64,000 nt of DNA, taken from Polyangium spumosum. Its GTDB lineage: Bacteria > Myxococcota_A > Polyangia > Polyangiales > Polyangiaceae. A program made the position numbers and the translations under genes. The notes below the pieces were generated by a model. That model ran no database searches and had not been told where the DNA came from. It worked only from the letters and a program-made list of their open reading frames with translations. This document shows, piece by piece, positions 1-11,906 of this stretch. The DNA is taken from positions 1,039,054 to 1,103,053 of the forward strand of contig NZ_WJIE01000001.1 of assembly GCF_009649845.1 (NCBI RefSeq), read 5' to 3'. The stretch's first letter is position 1. Each line of letters begins with the position of its first letter.

Positions 1-2
1 CC

Positions 3-50
3 GAATACTATTTCGGCGCCGGCAACGCCGGGCCGTGCGACTCGAATTGA
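3..50 (+). CDS. C-terminal end of a CDS running in from the left edge
   Basis: Only the last 15 codons are present, reading EYYFGAGNAGPCDSN followed by TGA at 48-50. The composition (aromatic and Gly/Asn-rich, one Cys) looks like the end of a secreted or surface protein, but nothing identifies the family. It is called because this frame ends just before a palindrome and the convergent gene behind it; the assignment of frame is an inference. Confidence 0.4.
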   Translation, partial: EYYFGAGNAGPCDSN

Positions 51-51
51 A

Positions 52-63
52 GGGGGCGCCCCC
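52..63. terminator. GC palindrome between convergent gene ends
   Basis: GGGGGCGCCCCC is a perfect 12-bp palindrome lying between the stop of the plus-strand gene (48-50) and the stop of the minus-strand gene (67-69). It could serve as a short bidirectional transcription end. There is no T-tract on either side and a perfect palindrome this short leaves little loop, so the call is weak. Confidence 0.25.
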
Positions 64-66
64 GCT

Positions 67-1638
67 TCACTTCGGGATGGCGCCCGTCGGCGGCTCGAGG
101 GACCCCATGATGGCCTCGAGGTCGCAGCCCTGCAGGTACGTGGACATGACCTCGGCGCGCCGCGGCAAGAACACGTCCGTGAGCGCCTCCGAGAGGGTCC
201 CATTCTCGTCGATGTGCACCTCGCCGAGCGTGGACGGGAACGTGAGCCCGCAGCCGAGGGACCTCTCGGGGCCGAGGAAGCGCTGCGGCGCGTGGCAACC
301 GGCGCAGGTGAGCGAGGTCGCGCGGTGCAGGATGGACGCGGCCGTGAGCGGATCGTCCGGGGGGCAATCCTGGCCGAAGTTCGAGAGCTCGATCGTGCTC
401 TGGATCTCGGACGCGAAATCGGCCCCCGCGACGCCGATGGCGTGGGACGCGTAATCGACGGTGGCGTCCCCGGAGACGACGCTCTGGCCCATGTTGAACT
501 TCGAGCCCGTCCGCATGCGGACCTTGGGGAACGCGCTCTGCGAGAGATCCGGGAGGTTGTTCCAGATGAATTCGCTCCGGAAGGCCACGGCGGCCTCCGA
601 TTCGTTGCTGCGGTCGAAGAGCTCGGGCAGGGGGTTGTTCTTGACGGTGACGGGCACGAACCGGAGCTCTTGCGGCGTGCTGCCGGGGGGCAGCGGGTTC
701 ATCGGGCTGGCCCACTCGAGGTGATACTCGCGCATCTCCCAGGGCGCTTGCATCTGCTGGCTCACGCGCACCTGGCCGTGCGTGACGTTGTAAACGTCGT
801 CGTCCATGGAGACCGCGCCGTAATGGTCGGGGTGGACGATGGGGCGATACGGCGCAAGGCCGGCGAAGAACATCTGTTCGAGCCGATCGGCGACGGCCTC
901 GACGGTTGGCTCGTCCTCGAGCGCCGCCCACGCCTCGGCCATGCCGCGGCAGCCGAGCAGCGTGTCGTGGCCCTGCGGGTTCGGCAGCGCCGCCTCGAAG
1001 ATCAGGAAGACTCGGTTCGCAGGGTCCGTGCGGCCCGACAGCTTCGCGAACACGATCCGGTACTCGCCGCAGGTCGTCCCGACTTGCGGGGTCAGATCGA
1101 AGCGGTTCACGATCGCGACGGGCACGAAGGAGTCGGGGTGCCCCGGCTCGAAGAGGCCCGGGCTCGACGCGAGCGCCCCCTCGGCGCGCGGGCAATACAC
1201 GGCCGGGTCGTTCTTGAACGCGGCATTGTCGACGTCGTCGCAATGCGTGACGTCGGGGAAGACCGCCTGGGCCGCCGGGTTCTCCGCGTCGAAGAGGCGG
1301 CGCAAGAGCACGTCCGGCGACTCCGTCGCGCCGGCGAGCTCGATGAGCTGCGTCATCACCCGCTCGAGGCTGAAGCGCGAGAGCACGGCCGGATCCCGCA
1401 CGACGAGCGCGCGGCCCGCGGCGGAGACGGAGACGTCGGGGTCGCACGTGAGGGTCGGCGGGACGTCGATCGGAGGGTCGATGGGATCGGGCGGGAGGAA
1501 AGGATCCGGGGGCGGCTCACCCGAGCTCGACGGGATCACCCCACCCCCTTCGGGCTGCCCTCCACAACCTGCGAACAGGCCGAGGACCACCACCGCCGCC
1601 AAAGGCCGACCCATGAAGCGAAGAAGCTCGGAAGCCAT
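67..1638 (-). CDS. Haem-motif (CxxCH) exported lipoprotein
   Basis: 523 residues. The N-terminus is a lipoprotein signal peptide ending in a LFAGC lipobox, so the protein should be anchored in the outer or inner membrane on the periplasmic side. A single CAGCH cytochrome-c-type haem-binding motif lies at about residues 445-449, close to the C-terminus. The body (about 60-430) has no domain I recognise; it contains several further Cys and long stretches rich in Asp and Pro. The ATG is preceded by AGGGAGGG at good spacing, which supports this start. It is a monocistronic minus-strand gene ending head-to-tail against the left-edge gene. A redox role is inferred only from the haem motif, and a methionine axial ligand was not located with certainty. 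Confidence 0.8.
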   Translation of the reverse strand: MASELLRFMGRPLAAVVVLGLFAGCGGQPEGGGVIPSSSGEPPPDPFLPPDPIDPPIDVPPTLTCDPDVSVSAAGRALVVRDPAVLSRFSLERVMTQLIELAGATESPDVLLRRLFDAENPAAQAVFPDVTHCDDVDNAAFKNDPAVYCPRAEGALASSPGLFEPGHPDSFVPVAIVNRFDLTPQVGTTCGEYRIVFAKLSGRTDPANRVFLIFEAALPNPQGHDTLLGCRGMAEAWAALEDEPTVEAVADRLEQMFFAGLAPYRPIVHPDHYGAVSMDDDVYNVTHGQVRVSQQMQAPWEMREYHLEWASPMNPLPPGSTPQELRFVPVTVKNNPLPELFDRSNESEAAVAFRSEFIWNNLPDLSQSAFPKVRMRTGSKFNMGQSVVSGDATVDYASHAIGVAGADFASEIQSTIELSNFGQDCPPDDPLTAASILHRATSLTCAGCHAPQRFLGPERSLGCGLTFPSTLGEVHIDENGTLSEALTDVFLPRRAEVMSTYLQGCDLEAIMGSLEPPTGAIPK

Positions 1639-1716
1639 GAGACCCTCCCTGAGAAGTAACGGGCAATCCCGTCAGGGTATCGGGCTCCGTGGCGGGGTCA
1701 AGAGCGAGCGAGCTCG

Positions 1717-2526
1717 TCAGGTCTCGCGCTGCGAGGCGCCGGCCCGGCTCGTGCTCTCCTTGGACGGAGGCTCCGCGACGCGGCCGCCGAGGGAGAGGAG
1801 CAGCTCGGCGACGGCGGCGTGGGTGCGATCGCGCAGGTTGACGACACGCGCGGCCTCCTTGCCCGTCGCGAGGGGCTGGATGGGCTTGCCCACGCGGACG
1901 CGCACGAGGCGCATCGTGCTGCCGTCGCCCGAGTCGATGGCGCCCTTGTGCATGAGCTTGCCCGCGCCCTCGAGCGCGACGGGGACGACGGGCACGCCGG
2001 CGCGTACGGCCGCGTAGAACCCGCCCATCTTGAACTCCTTGAGCACGCCGTCCTCGCTGCGCGTGCCCTCGGGGAAGACGAGCAGCGGCTTGCCGCGCCG
2101 CAGGACCTCCTCGAAGCGCTTGATGACCTCCGCCGCGACCCTCGGCCCGCCGCCGCGCTCGACCGGGACGTGCCCCGAGAGCTTGAGGTGCCAGCCGAGG
2201 AATGGGATGTTGAGCAGCTCGCGCTTCGCGGCCCACTTGTAGTCACCGGGCAGGGCGGCGCCGAGGACGAGGACGTCGAGTAGGCTCTGATGATTCGAGC
2301 AATAGACGTAGGCGCCGTCCGCGGGCACGTTTTCGAGGCCCGAGGCCTCGACCTCGATGTGCAGCCCCCGCGCGCTCGATTGGCACCAGCGCTTCATTGC
2401 CCAGAGGCTCGCGCGGTGATCCTTCGTGAGCGGGCCGAGCGTGAGCGAGACGGTCCCATACCCGACCGTGCGAGCGGTAAAAGGGACCCACTGACGCGCG
2501 ACGCGAATGGCATCTCGGAGCTGCAT
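1717..2526 (-). CDS. plsC: 1-acyl-sn-glycerol-3-phosphate acyltransferase (PlsC family)
   Basis: 269 residues. This enzyme family transfers an acyl chain to lysophosphatidic acid at the inner membrane, giving phosphatidic acid for phospholipid synthesis. The two diagnostic blocks are present: NHQSLLD at about 78-84 (the catalytic His and Asp of the HX4D motif) and FPEGTRSEDG at about 151-160 (glycerophosphate binding). A hydrophobic N-terminal stretch would hold it at the membrane. The C-terminus carries a short charged tail. The gene lies 96 bp downstream of the next lipoprotein gene in the same direction. Myxobacteria usually have several PlsC paralogues, so the symbol is a family name; acyl donor and exact acceptor are not shown by the sequence. 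Confidence 0.85.
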   Translation of the reverse strand: MQLRDAIRVARQWVPFTARTVGYGTVSLTLGPLTKDHRASLWAMKRWCQSSARGLHIEVEASGLENVPADGAYVYCSNHQSLLDVLVLGAALPGDYKWAAKRELLNIPFLGWHLKLSGHVPVERGGGPRVAAEVIKRFEEVLRRGKPLLVFPEGTRSEDGVLKEFKMGGFYAAVRAGVPVVPVALEGAGKLMHKGAIDSGDGSTMRLVRVRVGKPIQPLATGKEAARVVNLRDRTHAAVAELLLSLGGRVAEPPSKESTSRAGASQRET

Positions 2527-2622
2527 GGAACTGCCTTCCTAACACCACGGCGCAGGCGATTCCAGAGCGCCAACGTGCGCAAAATGCTTCGCGGTGCGGG
2601 GAATGGTACGCGGCGCGAGAGG

Positions 2623-3522
2623 TCAGAGCGGGTCCATGAGGAGGCCGTGGCCGACCACCTCGGGCTTGCCCGCTCGCTCGAACTTCACCGTGAAGATCCC
2701 CGGCTCGTTCTCGCTCTGCACGACGGCGCGGCGCATGGTCCCCGCCCACTCGGCCCATACGGTCGCGCCCGGCTTGCCTTTCCATTTGATCGGGATGGGC
2801 TGCAGATCCGCGTCGTCCGCGATCAGCGCCGCGCCGCCGAATCCCAGGCAGAACCAGCGCTTGATCCCGCCGGCCTCGAACGGGGACACGAGCAGCACGT
2901 GCCGGTACTCGCCCTCCTGCCGGTGCGCCGCGTAGTTGCCCGGCTCGAGCCCCTCTTTCTGCTTCACCCAGCGCACCCCCTTCAGGAGCGCCTCCGGCGC
3001 GCGCGCCTCCATGTCCGTGTAGCGGACCGCGATCCGATCCTTCACGTACCGGCGCACGATCGCGTGCTTCATCACGCCGTTCCACTCCGTGAGCACGACG
3101 TCGTTGAGCCTCGGCCTCACGTTGTCCGGAACCGGGATCACGTACCCCGCGTGGACCTTGTACGACGGTCCGCCCGATTGTCCCTCGATGACCAGATCGT
3201 CGCCGTCGAAGCCGACCGCCGTGGCCGCGTAGAGCACGAGCGTCGAGCCGATCCGCGCGTTCGTCAGCATCGGCTCGGAGAAGGTGAACACGCGGCGCCC
3301 AGGGTCGAGCTTGATCTTGCGCGGAGGCAAGCCGAGCGGGTTCGGCTGGGGCGACCTCGGCTGCGGCGGATGCGCGGGGCTCGACGCGATGAACGAGCCG
3401 AGCGGCGGAGCGGTGGACGCGTCGCTCGCGGGAGGCGTCGCCTCGGTGGTCGTCGACGATTCTCTGCTGCACGCGGCGAGCAGGGCCGCGGCGAGGGCGA
3501 GGCATCGAACGGGACCGAGCAT
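2623..3522 (-). CDS. Lipoprotein with repeated SH3/Tudor-like beta modules, function unknown
   Basis: 299 residues starting MLGPVRCLALAAALLAAC, a lipoprotein signal peptide with an LLAAC lipobox. After a Pro/Ser/Thr-rich linker (about 20-65) come two similar all-beta segments. Each has the pattern of a small barrel: an alternating hydrophobic strand, a W-x-G motif (TEWNGVMKHAIV and AEWAGTMRRAVV) and a charged strand. I take this as an internal duplication of an SH3- or Tudor-like fold, by pattern only. The open frame continues well upstream, but the signal peptide fixes the start at 3522. Function is not known. Confidence 0.75.
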   Translation of the reverse strand: MLGPVRCLALAAALLAACSRESSTTTEATPPASDASTAPPLGSFIASSPAHPPQPRSPQPNPLGLPPRKIKLDPGRRVFTFSEPMLTNARIGSTLVLYAATAVGFDGDDLVIEGQSGGPSYKVHAGYVIPVPDNVRPRLNDVVLTEWNGVMKHAIVRRYVKDRIAVRYTDMEARAPEALLKGVRWVKQKEGLEPGNYAAHRQEGEYRHVLLVSPFEAGGIKRWFCLGFGGAALIADDADLQPIPIKWKGKPGATVWAEWAGTMRRAVVQSENEPGIFTVKFERAGKPEVVGHGLLMDPL

Positions 3523-3626
3523 CTGGCCGCGATCTTTGCCGCGTCTCGCGGGCTCTGGCGAGCAAAAAACGACCAGCGAGACGTCGAACCGTTCGGTTTG
3601 ACCACCAAGATTCTCGCGCGCGCCGC

Positions 3627-6805
<3,179 letters not shown>

Positions 6806-6809
<4 letters not shown>

Positions 6810-8518
6810 TCGCACCAGCCCTGGAGGTACCCTTCCCCGGTCGTGCGGTCCACGAAGACCCACGCGAGCCCGGCCGCCCGCGTCGACGCCTCGCCCTTCG
6901 TGTTCGTCGCGCCGGGCACGAGCCAGGCGACCCCGTAATCCCGCGACGCCGCCGAGCTCGTCCACCACTCGACCCCGTCGAGCCGCATCACGAACCGGAG
7001 CGACTCGACGGCGTAGAGGCGATTGTCCACGGCGATCACCGCGCCCTTCGTGATGCGGCCGATGGGCACGGGCGTCGAGAAGAGGCGCGTCGGCAGCGGG
7101 ACGTCACGGTCCTCGGCGGCTTCGAGCTCCGCGGATCCGGCGGGCGCGCGTTTCTGATCGAGGTCTCGCACGGGGACGAGCCTGGAGCGCGCCTCGGGTT
7201 TGTGCGCATGTACCGCTTCGAGCACGCCCACGCGATCCTGACCGATCTCGGCGGAGAGCTCGGCGAGCAGCGCGGGTAACGCGTCGGGGCGCGCGGCCTT
7301 GTCGCGCGAGAGATCGATCTGGATGCGCCGCGCCTCGACGATCTGCGAGACCTCCAGGCGGACGCCGACGGCCGGCGCGAAGAGCTCGGCGCGCTCGAGC
7401 TTGGCCCGCAGCGCGCGGTGGAGATCGCCCGCGTCGGAGAGCGGCGAGGGCAGCTCGATCGAGAGCGCGAGGACGGGCTCCTTGCCGGGGTGGCGCAGGT
7501 TCGTGATGGACTTGTCGAGCGGGATCGTGATGTCGAGCGTGAGGCAAGCCTCGCCGCGGGCGCCGAGGCGGGCGGCGAAACGTGAGGTCATGCCGCGCAG
7601 CACGAACAGGATCGGCTCGACGCTCGCGATCGGGTCGTCGAAGCTCGTCTCCTCGACGATCGTGCGCGGGGGCGCGTACGGGACGAGCGGCAGATCGTCG
7701 TGACCGGCGGCGAGATCGAGCACCTCGGCGGCGCGCAGGCCGAGCCTGGGCGTGAGCTCGCTGCGCGGCAGCTTCATCAGGGCCTCGACCGTGAAGACGC
7801 CGAGCCGCGCGAAGAAGGCCGCCGTGTCCGCATCCATCGGCATCGCCGTGAGCGGCAGCGGCCCGAGGACCCGCGCGCCGGGCCTGGCGACGACCGTCGG
7901 ATGCGGAGCTTTTCGCACGGAGAGCGCCACCCCGCTGGCGAGCACCGGGCTCGCGGCGAACCGGGCGAGCGCGCGCGCGATCCGCGGGCCATCGGCGATC
8001 GCGGCCTGGACCTTGTGCCCGAGCGCGTGGATCCGCTCGCAGAGCTCGTCGAGCAGCGCCTCCTCGCCGCCCACGAGGTGCGCGGCGCCCGTGACGTCGA
8101 GGAACACCGTGTCGAAGGGCGCATCACCCGCCGGCCCGCGGCGTTTGTCTTCATCAGGGTGCTCGGGCGCGAGGCGGATGGATGCCGTCGTCCCCAGGCC
8201 CAAACAAACCTCCGCCACGCGACCGAGCGCGGCGTCGACCTCGGTGAACGAGACGTTCTGGATCGACAGCTCGGCGAGCGTCGCTTGCGCCTCGGCCACG
8301 CGTTGGCCGGGGCGGATCCCGTATCGCCAGGCGGCCTCGTCGACGAGGTCGAGCGTGGCCGTGGCCCGGTCCTGCGCCTCCCCTGCCCCTGCCCCCCCGG
8401 GTTTGCCCGACGAAAACAATACGGCGAGCGGGCGGCCTTCGTGATCCTCGTGGGCACGTTGCCGCACGAGCTCGCAGCCGAGCTGCGGCAAGACCACCGC
8501 CACGATTCGCCGACCCAT
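6806..8518 (-). CDS. imuB: ImuB, inactive Y-family polymerase-like mutasome adaptor
   Basis: 570 residues. ImuB resembles DinB/UmuC polymerases but is catalytically dead; it links DnaE2 to the beta clamp and to ImuA. Here the N-terminus reads RRIVAVVLPQLGCELV where active Y-family enzymes have a DxDxFF metal site, so the acidic residues are missing, as expected. The palm region keeps FLDVTGAAHLVGG, and a thumb/little-finger-like part follows with the conserved SFDDPI block. ATG at 8518 has GAGGAT upstream; a GTG one codon earlier is the alternative. The gene lies 21 bp after imuA and overlaps dnaE2 by 4 nt. A QLxLF-type clamp-binding peptide was not identified with certainty near the C-terminal part. 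Confidence 0.93.
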
Positions 8519-8539
8519 CACCGGATCCTCATGCGCCTT

Positions 8540-9268
8540 TCATGCGCTCTTTCCAAGCTCGATCGACTGCGCCGCCGTCACGCGACCGCGCCGGTCCTTG
8601 GCGACCCGCAGGCCGAGCCTGTCCTCGCCTTGTCGCTCGAGCTCGATGCGCATCGCGGCCGGCAGCGGCATGGCGCGGGAGGCGCTCGCGTCCGTGAGCA
8701 ACAGGACCGTCGTATCGCTGCCCTCGACGGCGAGGGCGAGGCGACGCACGATCGTCACCCACCGGTCGAGCCGCGCCTCGCCGCGACAACCCGGCACGCC
8801 GGCCGTGTCGATGACGACGACGGAGAAGGCGTGGCTGGCGGCGACACGAACGGCGACGCGGGCGAGGTCTTCGAGGTTCGGCCGGACGACGAGCAGCCGA
8901 TCGAGATCGACGCCGGCGCGAGCGACGGCGGGCGCGAAGATGGATTGCGTCGGATCCAGCCACGCGCACCAGGCGCCGCGCGTGTCACTCTCGCCGCGCA
9001 GGCGCGCCTCGGCCTGGGCGGAGGCGCAGAGCGACAAGGCGAGCGTCGTCGAGCGAGCGAGCCCTTGTGGCGCCGCGAGCTCGACCACCGCGCCGCGGGG
9101 CAAGCCTCCCTCGGGCAAGGACGCGTCGACGGTGCAGAGGCCGAGCGGCAGGGCCTTGGCGCGGCCGGAGAGGCCTTCGATCGCAGGCCTGACGAGCGCG
9201 CTCTGGAAGAGCTCCTTGTGGCGAGCGTCGGCGTCCGGGGCGAGGACGGTGGCGGCGGCGCGGTGCAT
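8540..9268 (-). CDS. imuA: ImuA, RecA-like component of the mutasome
   Basis: 242 residues. ImuA is a RecA-fold protein that works with ImuB and DnaE2. It keeps the overall pattern of this family: ARHKELFQSAL near the N-terminus, GLCTVDASLPEGGLPRGAVVEL (here split by Gly-rich turns), a strand DLDRLLVVRPNLEDLARVAVRVA and SVVVIDTAGVPGC. The Walker A loop is degenerate. I start it at ATG 9268 (MHRAAATVL) because AAGGTG lies about 8 nt upstream. An ATG at 9340 would add 24 low-complexity residues but has no ribosome-binding site and falls within an inverted repeat, so the extra stretch is better read as promoter. Confidence 0.88.
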   Translation of the reverse strand: MHRAAATVLAPDADARHKELFQSALVRPAIEGLSGRAKALPLGLCTVDASLPEGGLPRGAVVELAAPQGLARSTTLALSLCASAQAEARLRGESDTRGAWCAWLDPTQSIFAPAVARAGVDLDRLLVVRPNLEDLARVAVRVAASHAFSVVVIDTAGVPGCRGEARLDRWVTIVRRLALAVEGSDTTVLLLTDASASRAMPLPAAMRIELERQGEDRLGLRVAKDRRGRVTAAQSIELGKSA

Positions 9269-9350
9269 ACTGAACACCTTACCAGGTACCTGAACACCGG
9301 CCAAGGAAGATGACACGGACGGGGCCGCCGAGACGGACATAAGCTGTCCG
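9266..9350 (-). promoter_or_regulatory. Putative SOS operator region of imuA-imuB-dnaE2
   Basis: Read on the minus strand, two copies of GGTGTTCAG lie at 9298-9290 and 9278-9270, 20 bp apart, the second between the ribosome-binding site and the imuA ATG. GTTCAG is the conserved half of the LexA box I recall for Myxococcus xanthus (CTRHAMRYBYGTTCAGS). A third GTTCAG sits at 9442-9437. A perfect 10-bp palindrome CAGGTACCTG (9283-9292) lies between the repeats, and an inverted repeat CGGACA-N5-TGTCCG spans 9334-9350. The match to the left half of the box is incomplete, so LexA control is an inference. Confidence 0.5.
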
Positions 9351-9383
9351 AGATCAGGTGGATTTGTCCGGCGAAGACCGAAA

Positions 9384-9411
9384 GGGGCGGGGGGGAGGAG
9401 GGGGGCGGGGG
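9384..9411 (+). other. Putative G-quadruplex tract
   Basis: Four G runs of 4, 7, 6 and 5 bases are separated by loops of 1, 4 and 1 bases, a strong pattern for an intramolecular G-quadruplex. A fifth G7 run follows near 9426. The tract lies in the divergent region between imuA and the plus-strand gene starting at 9527, so it could affect both promoters. Confidence 0.5.
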
Positions 9412-9526
9412 CTTCCCGACGGGTCGGGGGGGACTACTGAACAGACCTTCGGCGCGGTGAGGAAGCTCTGCCCGGGGCGTTCTCCGTGCTTGTGTCCGCC
9501 CCTCCGCTCATGGTGTCATCCCGCAC

Positions 9527-10330
9527 ATGAGTGGCCCTCAATTCGATCCCATCAAAGGCAAGCAAGCCTTCGACGCGCTCCAGCATCGGTACAAGTCGAT
9601 GCCCGTCGACTCGCTCGCCGTCGTCAATGCCGACGCGGGCCTCGCCGCCGTCGCGGCGCTCGGGCTCTCGGCGCGCGCGAGCGAGCCTGCGCTCCTCGCG
9701 CGGTTTCAGAGCCTGCCGCCGAGCGAGTTCGACGCGAACCTCGTCGAGGTGCTCTCCGTCGCCGCCTGGGCGTGCTGGTATGCCGCGATGGAGGTTCAAA
9801 AAGACCGCGCCCTCTCCTCCGAGGCCAAGCTCCCGGTCGAGCTCGTGCAAAGAGCCCTCGGCATCGAGGCGCGCATGCAGGCTTGCGCCGAGTACCACTT
9901 GAAGGATCAACCCGACGTCGGCCCTTATCTCGCCATGTTGCGCTCGGGCACGGGCCACCGCGACCTCGCCGCCGATCTGCTCGGGTATGCCAGCGTGTAT
10001 CGTGACCATTACGACGCCCTGAAGGACGACAAGAAACACTTCCGCGCGACCGACGCCGACGACGCCGTCAAGACCGCGGAGGAGATCCTGGCCCACCTCG
10101 GCGCCCGCATCGGCCCGGAGGCGTCCGTGACCGCCGATCAGCTCGTGCGCGCCTGGACGTTTTTGCTCGACACCTACGAGGAGGTCGCCACGACGGGCCG
10201 CTGGCTGCTGCGCCACGAGCCCGCCCCGGAGAAGGCCTTCCCCTCCCTGTTCAGCGTCATCCGCACCCGCACAGGCGGCCGGAGCAAGAAGAAGAGCGAC
10301 GAAGCCCCGGTCGAAGCCGCCGGAGGCTGA
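9527..10330 (+). CDS. Hypothetical soluble helical protein
   Basis: 267 residues with no signal peptide and no family I recognise. The predicted pattern is mostly helical, with alternating Ala/Leu-rich and charged helices (for instance RASEPALLARFQSL and LVEVLSVAAWACWYAA). The C-terminus after about residue 240 is a basic, probably disordered tail (GGRSKKKSDEAPVEAAGG). It is divergent from the mutasome operon across a 258-bp region with the operator-like repeats and a G-quadruplex tract. Its stop codon lies inside the first unit of the tandem repeat that follows. No clear ribosome-binding site precedes the ATG. Function unknown. Confidence 0.75.
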   Translation: MSGPQFDPIKGKQAFDALQHRYKSMPVDSLAVVNADAGLAAVAALGLSARASEPALLARFQSLPPSEFDANLVEVLSVAAWACWYAAMEVQKDRALSSEAKLPVELVQRALGIEARMQACAEYHLKDQPDVGPYLAMLRSGTGHRDLAADLLGYASVYRDHYDALKDDKKHFRATDADDAVKTAEEILAHLGARIGPEASVTADQLVRAWTFLLDTYEEVATTGRWLLRHEPAPEKAFPSLFSVIRTRTGGRSKKKSDEAPVEAAGG

Positions 10331-10470
10331 GAAACCCCCCCGCGAAGGCTGTCGACGGGCGCCGGAGGGCTGAGAAACCCCCCCGGGGCGGCTCTCGACA
10401 GCCTCCCGGGGCTAAAAAACCCCCCCAGGGCGGCTCTCGACAGCCTCCCGGGGCTGAAAAACCCCCCGCG
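10327..10470. repeat. 42-43 bp tandem repeat between convergent genes
   Basis: About 3.5 units begin at 10327, 10370, 10412 and 10454 (periods 43, 42, 42). Each unit carries CTGAGAAA or a variant, a run of 6-8 C, and (clearest in the middle two units) the near-palindrome GGCTcTCGAcAGCC. The array fills the gap between the 9527 gene and the P450 gene, which converge here, and the stop codon of the former lies within unit 1. It may act as a bidirectional terminator or a protein-binding array. Confidence 0.8.
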
Positions 10471-10471
10471 C

Positions 10472-11812
10472 TCAGCGCCGCGCCTCGCGCCCGGTCCCGC
10501 CCGAGGAGACGATCACGCGCACCGGAGAGCCGGGCAGACCCTGCAGCCCCATCCGCACCGGCTTCTTGGACACGAGCTCGAAGCTGTAGCGCCGCAGCAG
10601 CGTGCCCAGGACCAGCTTCATCTCGTACAACGCAAAGGCGGCCCCGATGCAGCGCCGATTCCCGCCGCCGAACGGCAGGAATTCGAAGGGGGAATAGGTT
10701 CGCTCCAGGAATCGCTCGGGACGAAACACCGAAGGCTCCGGAAATACCGCGGGATCGTGGTGGGCCCAGATGATTTGCGCGAACACGCCTGCTCCGGCCG
10801 GCAAATCGTAGCCCGCGATGCGCATGGGTGTATTCAGCTTGCGCCCCACCCCCGGGCTGGGCGGGCGCAGGCGCAGCGTCTCGTTGCACACCGCTTCCAG
10901 ATACGGCGCCTTGGCCAGCGCCTCGGGCTCCGGATCCGCGCCCAGCGCCGTCAGCTCGTCCTGCAGCCGGCGCAACACGTCCGGCGCGTGTCCGAGAAAA
11001 TAGAGCACCCAGGTGAGCGCGGCCGCGGTCGTGGTATGCCCCGCGAAGAGCAGGGTGTGCAGTTGCTCGAAGATCTGCTGGTCGTCGAGCGCCGTCCCGT
11101 CTTCCTGACGGGCTTCCAGGAGCAGGCTCAGGATATCGGTGCGCTCGGCGGAGTCGGCGCGGCGGCGGGCGAGCTCCGGATCGAGGAAGCCGCGCAGGTC
11201 CTGGATCACGCGCTGCCTGCGCGCCCACGGGCCAAAGCCCCCGAACTCCCGGCGCAGCCAGGGAACCAAGAGGGTGACGTTCAGGCCGAAGGAGAAGCTC
11301 TTGCGTAGCGCCTCGAGCAGCTCCTCGAGGCGCGCCGCTTCCGCCGGTGCAGTGACGCCGAATACGACGTGGATGATCGTTTGCAGCGATATCTTGTGCA
11401 TGAGGTCCTGCGCCACGAGCTCGCGGCCCGGCTCGAGGTCCCGGGCGTGCTGCAGGGCCAGGTCGCAGATCTGCTTCCCGTAAAGGCGCATGCGTTGCCC
11501 GTGAAATGGCGGCATGAGCAGCTTGCGCATGGCCGTGTGTCGCGCGCCCGAGAGCACGAACAGCGACGACTCTCCCACCGCCGCGGCGAAGCTCTCGGCC
11601 AGCATCTGGTCGAGGGCCTCCGGCGGCACCGCGAACACGGAGCGCAGCCCCTCCACGCTGCCGGTGGCCAGCACCGGTTTGCCGTTCATCTTCGGGGCCG
11701 ACATCGGATCGCCATAGCGCTCCCGTAAGCGCAGCGTGTAGCCGATCGGATCCATGATCCCCTGCACGTTCATCAGGACGTTGCTGGTGGGGCCTTTGGG
11801 CAAAGTGGTCAT
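10472..11812 (-). CDS. Cytochrome P450 monooxygenase
   Basis: 446 residues, the usual length for a soluble bacterial P450. The enzyme activates O2 at a thiolate haem to oxidise an organic substrate. Three signatures are in place: the I-helix oxygen-binding AGHTTT at 257-262, the K-helix ETLR at 311-314 and the haem loop FGGGNRRCIG at 381-390 with Cys388 as iron ligand. There is no membrane anchor. The start is placed at ATG 11812 (MTTLPKGPTS); the frame is open further upstream but that part is low-complexity sequence inherited from the neighbouring repeat. No ferredoxin, reductase or biosynthetic genes lie nearby, so the redox partner and substrate are not known. The layout with I-helix and K-helix motifs is closest to CYP110/CYP120-like bacterial P450s, by impression only. 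Confidence 0.93.
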   Translation of the reverse strand: MTTLPKGPTSNVLMNVQGIMDPIGYTLRLRERYGDPMSAPKMNGKPVLATGSVEGLRSVFAVPPEALDQMLAESFAAAVGESSLFVLSGARHTAMRKLLMPPFHGQRMRLYGKQICDLALQHARDLEPGRELVAQDLMHKISLQTIIHVVFGVTAPAEAARLEELLEALRKSFSFGLNVTLLVPWLRREFGGFGPWARRQRVIQDLRGFLDPELARRRADSAERTDILSLLLEARQEDGTALDDQQIFEQLHTLLFAGHTTTAAALTWVLYFLGHAPDVLRRLQDELTALGADPEPEALAKAPYLEAVCNETLRLRPPSPGVGRKLNTPMRIAGYDLPAGAGVFAQIIWAHHDPAVFPEPSVFRPERFLERTYSPFEFLPFGGGNRRCIGAAFALYEMKLVLGTLLRRYSFELVSKKPVRMGLQGLPGSPVRVIVSSGGTGREARR

Positions 11813-11906
11813 TGAGGTGTGCCCTTTCAATCCGTGTGGAGGGGGAGGGGGAGGGTTGGGGTGGGTGAGGCCTGTGCTTGTGGAGCGGCGGAGGGACGGG
11901 GGTGCT

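Noticed and set aside
9269-9340. N-terminal extension of ImuA to the ATG at 9340
   Set aside because: No ribosome-binding site, low-complexity residues, and the segment is filled with operator-like repeats.
10327-10470. CRISPR-like array
   Set aside because: Units are contiguous near-identical tandem repeats without unique spacers, and no cas genes are present.
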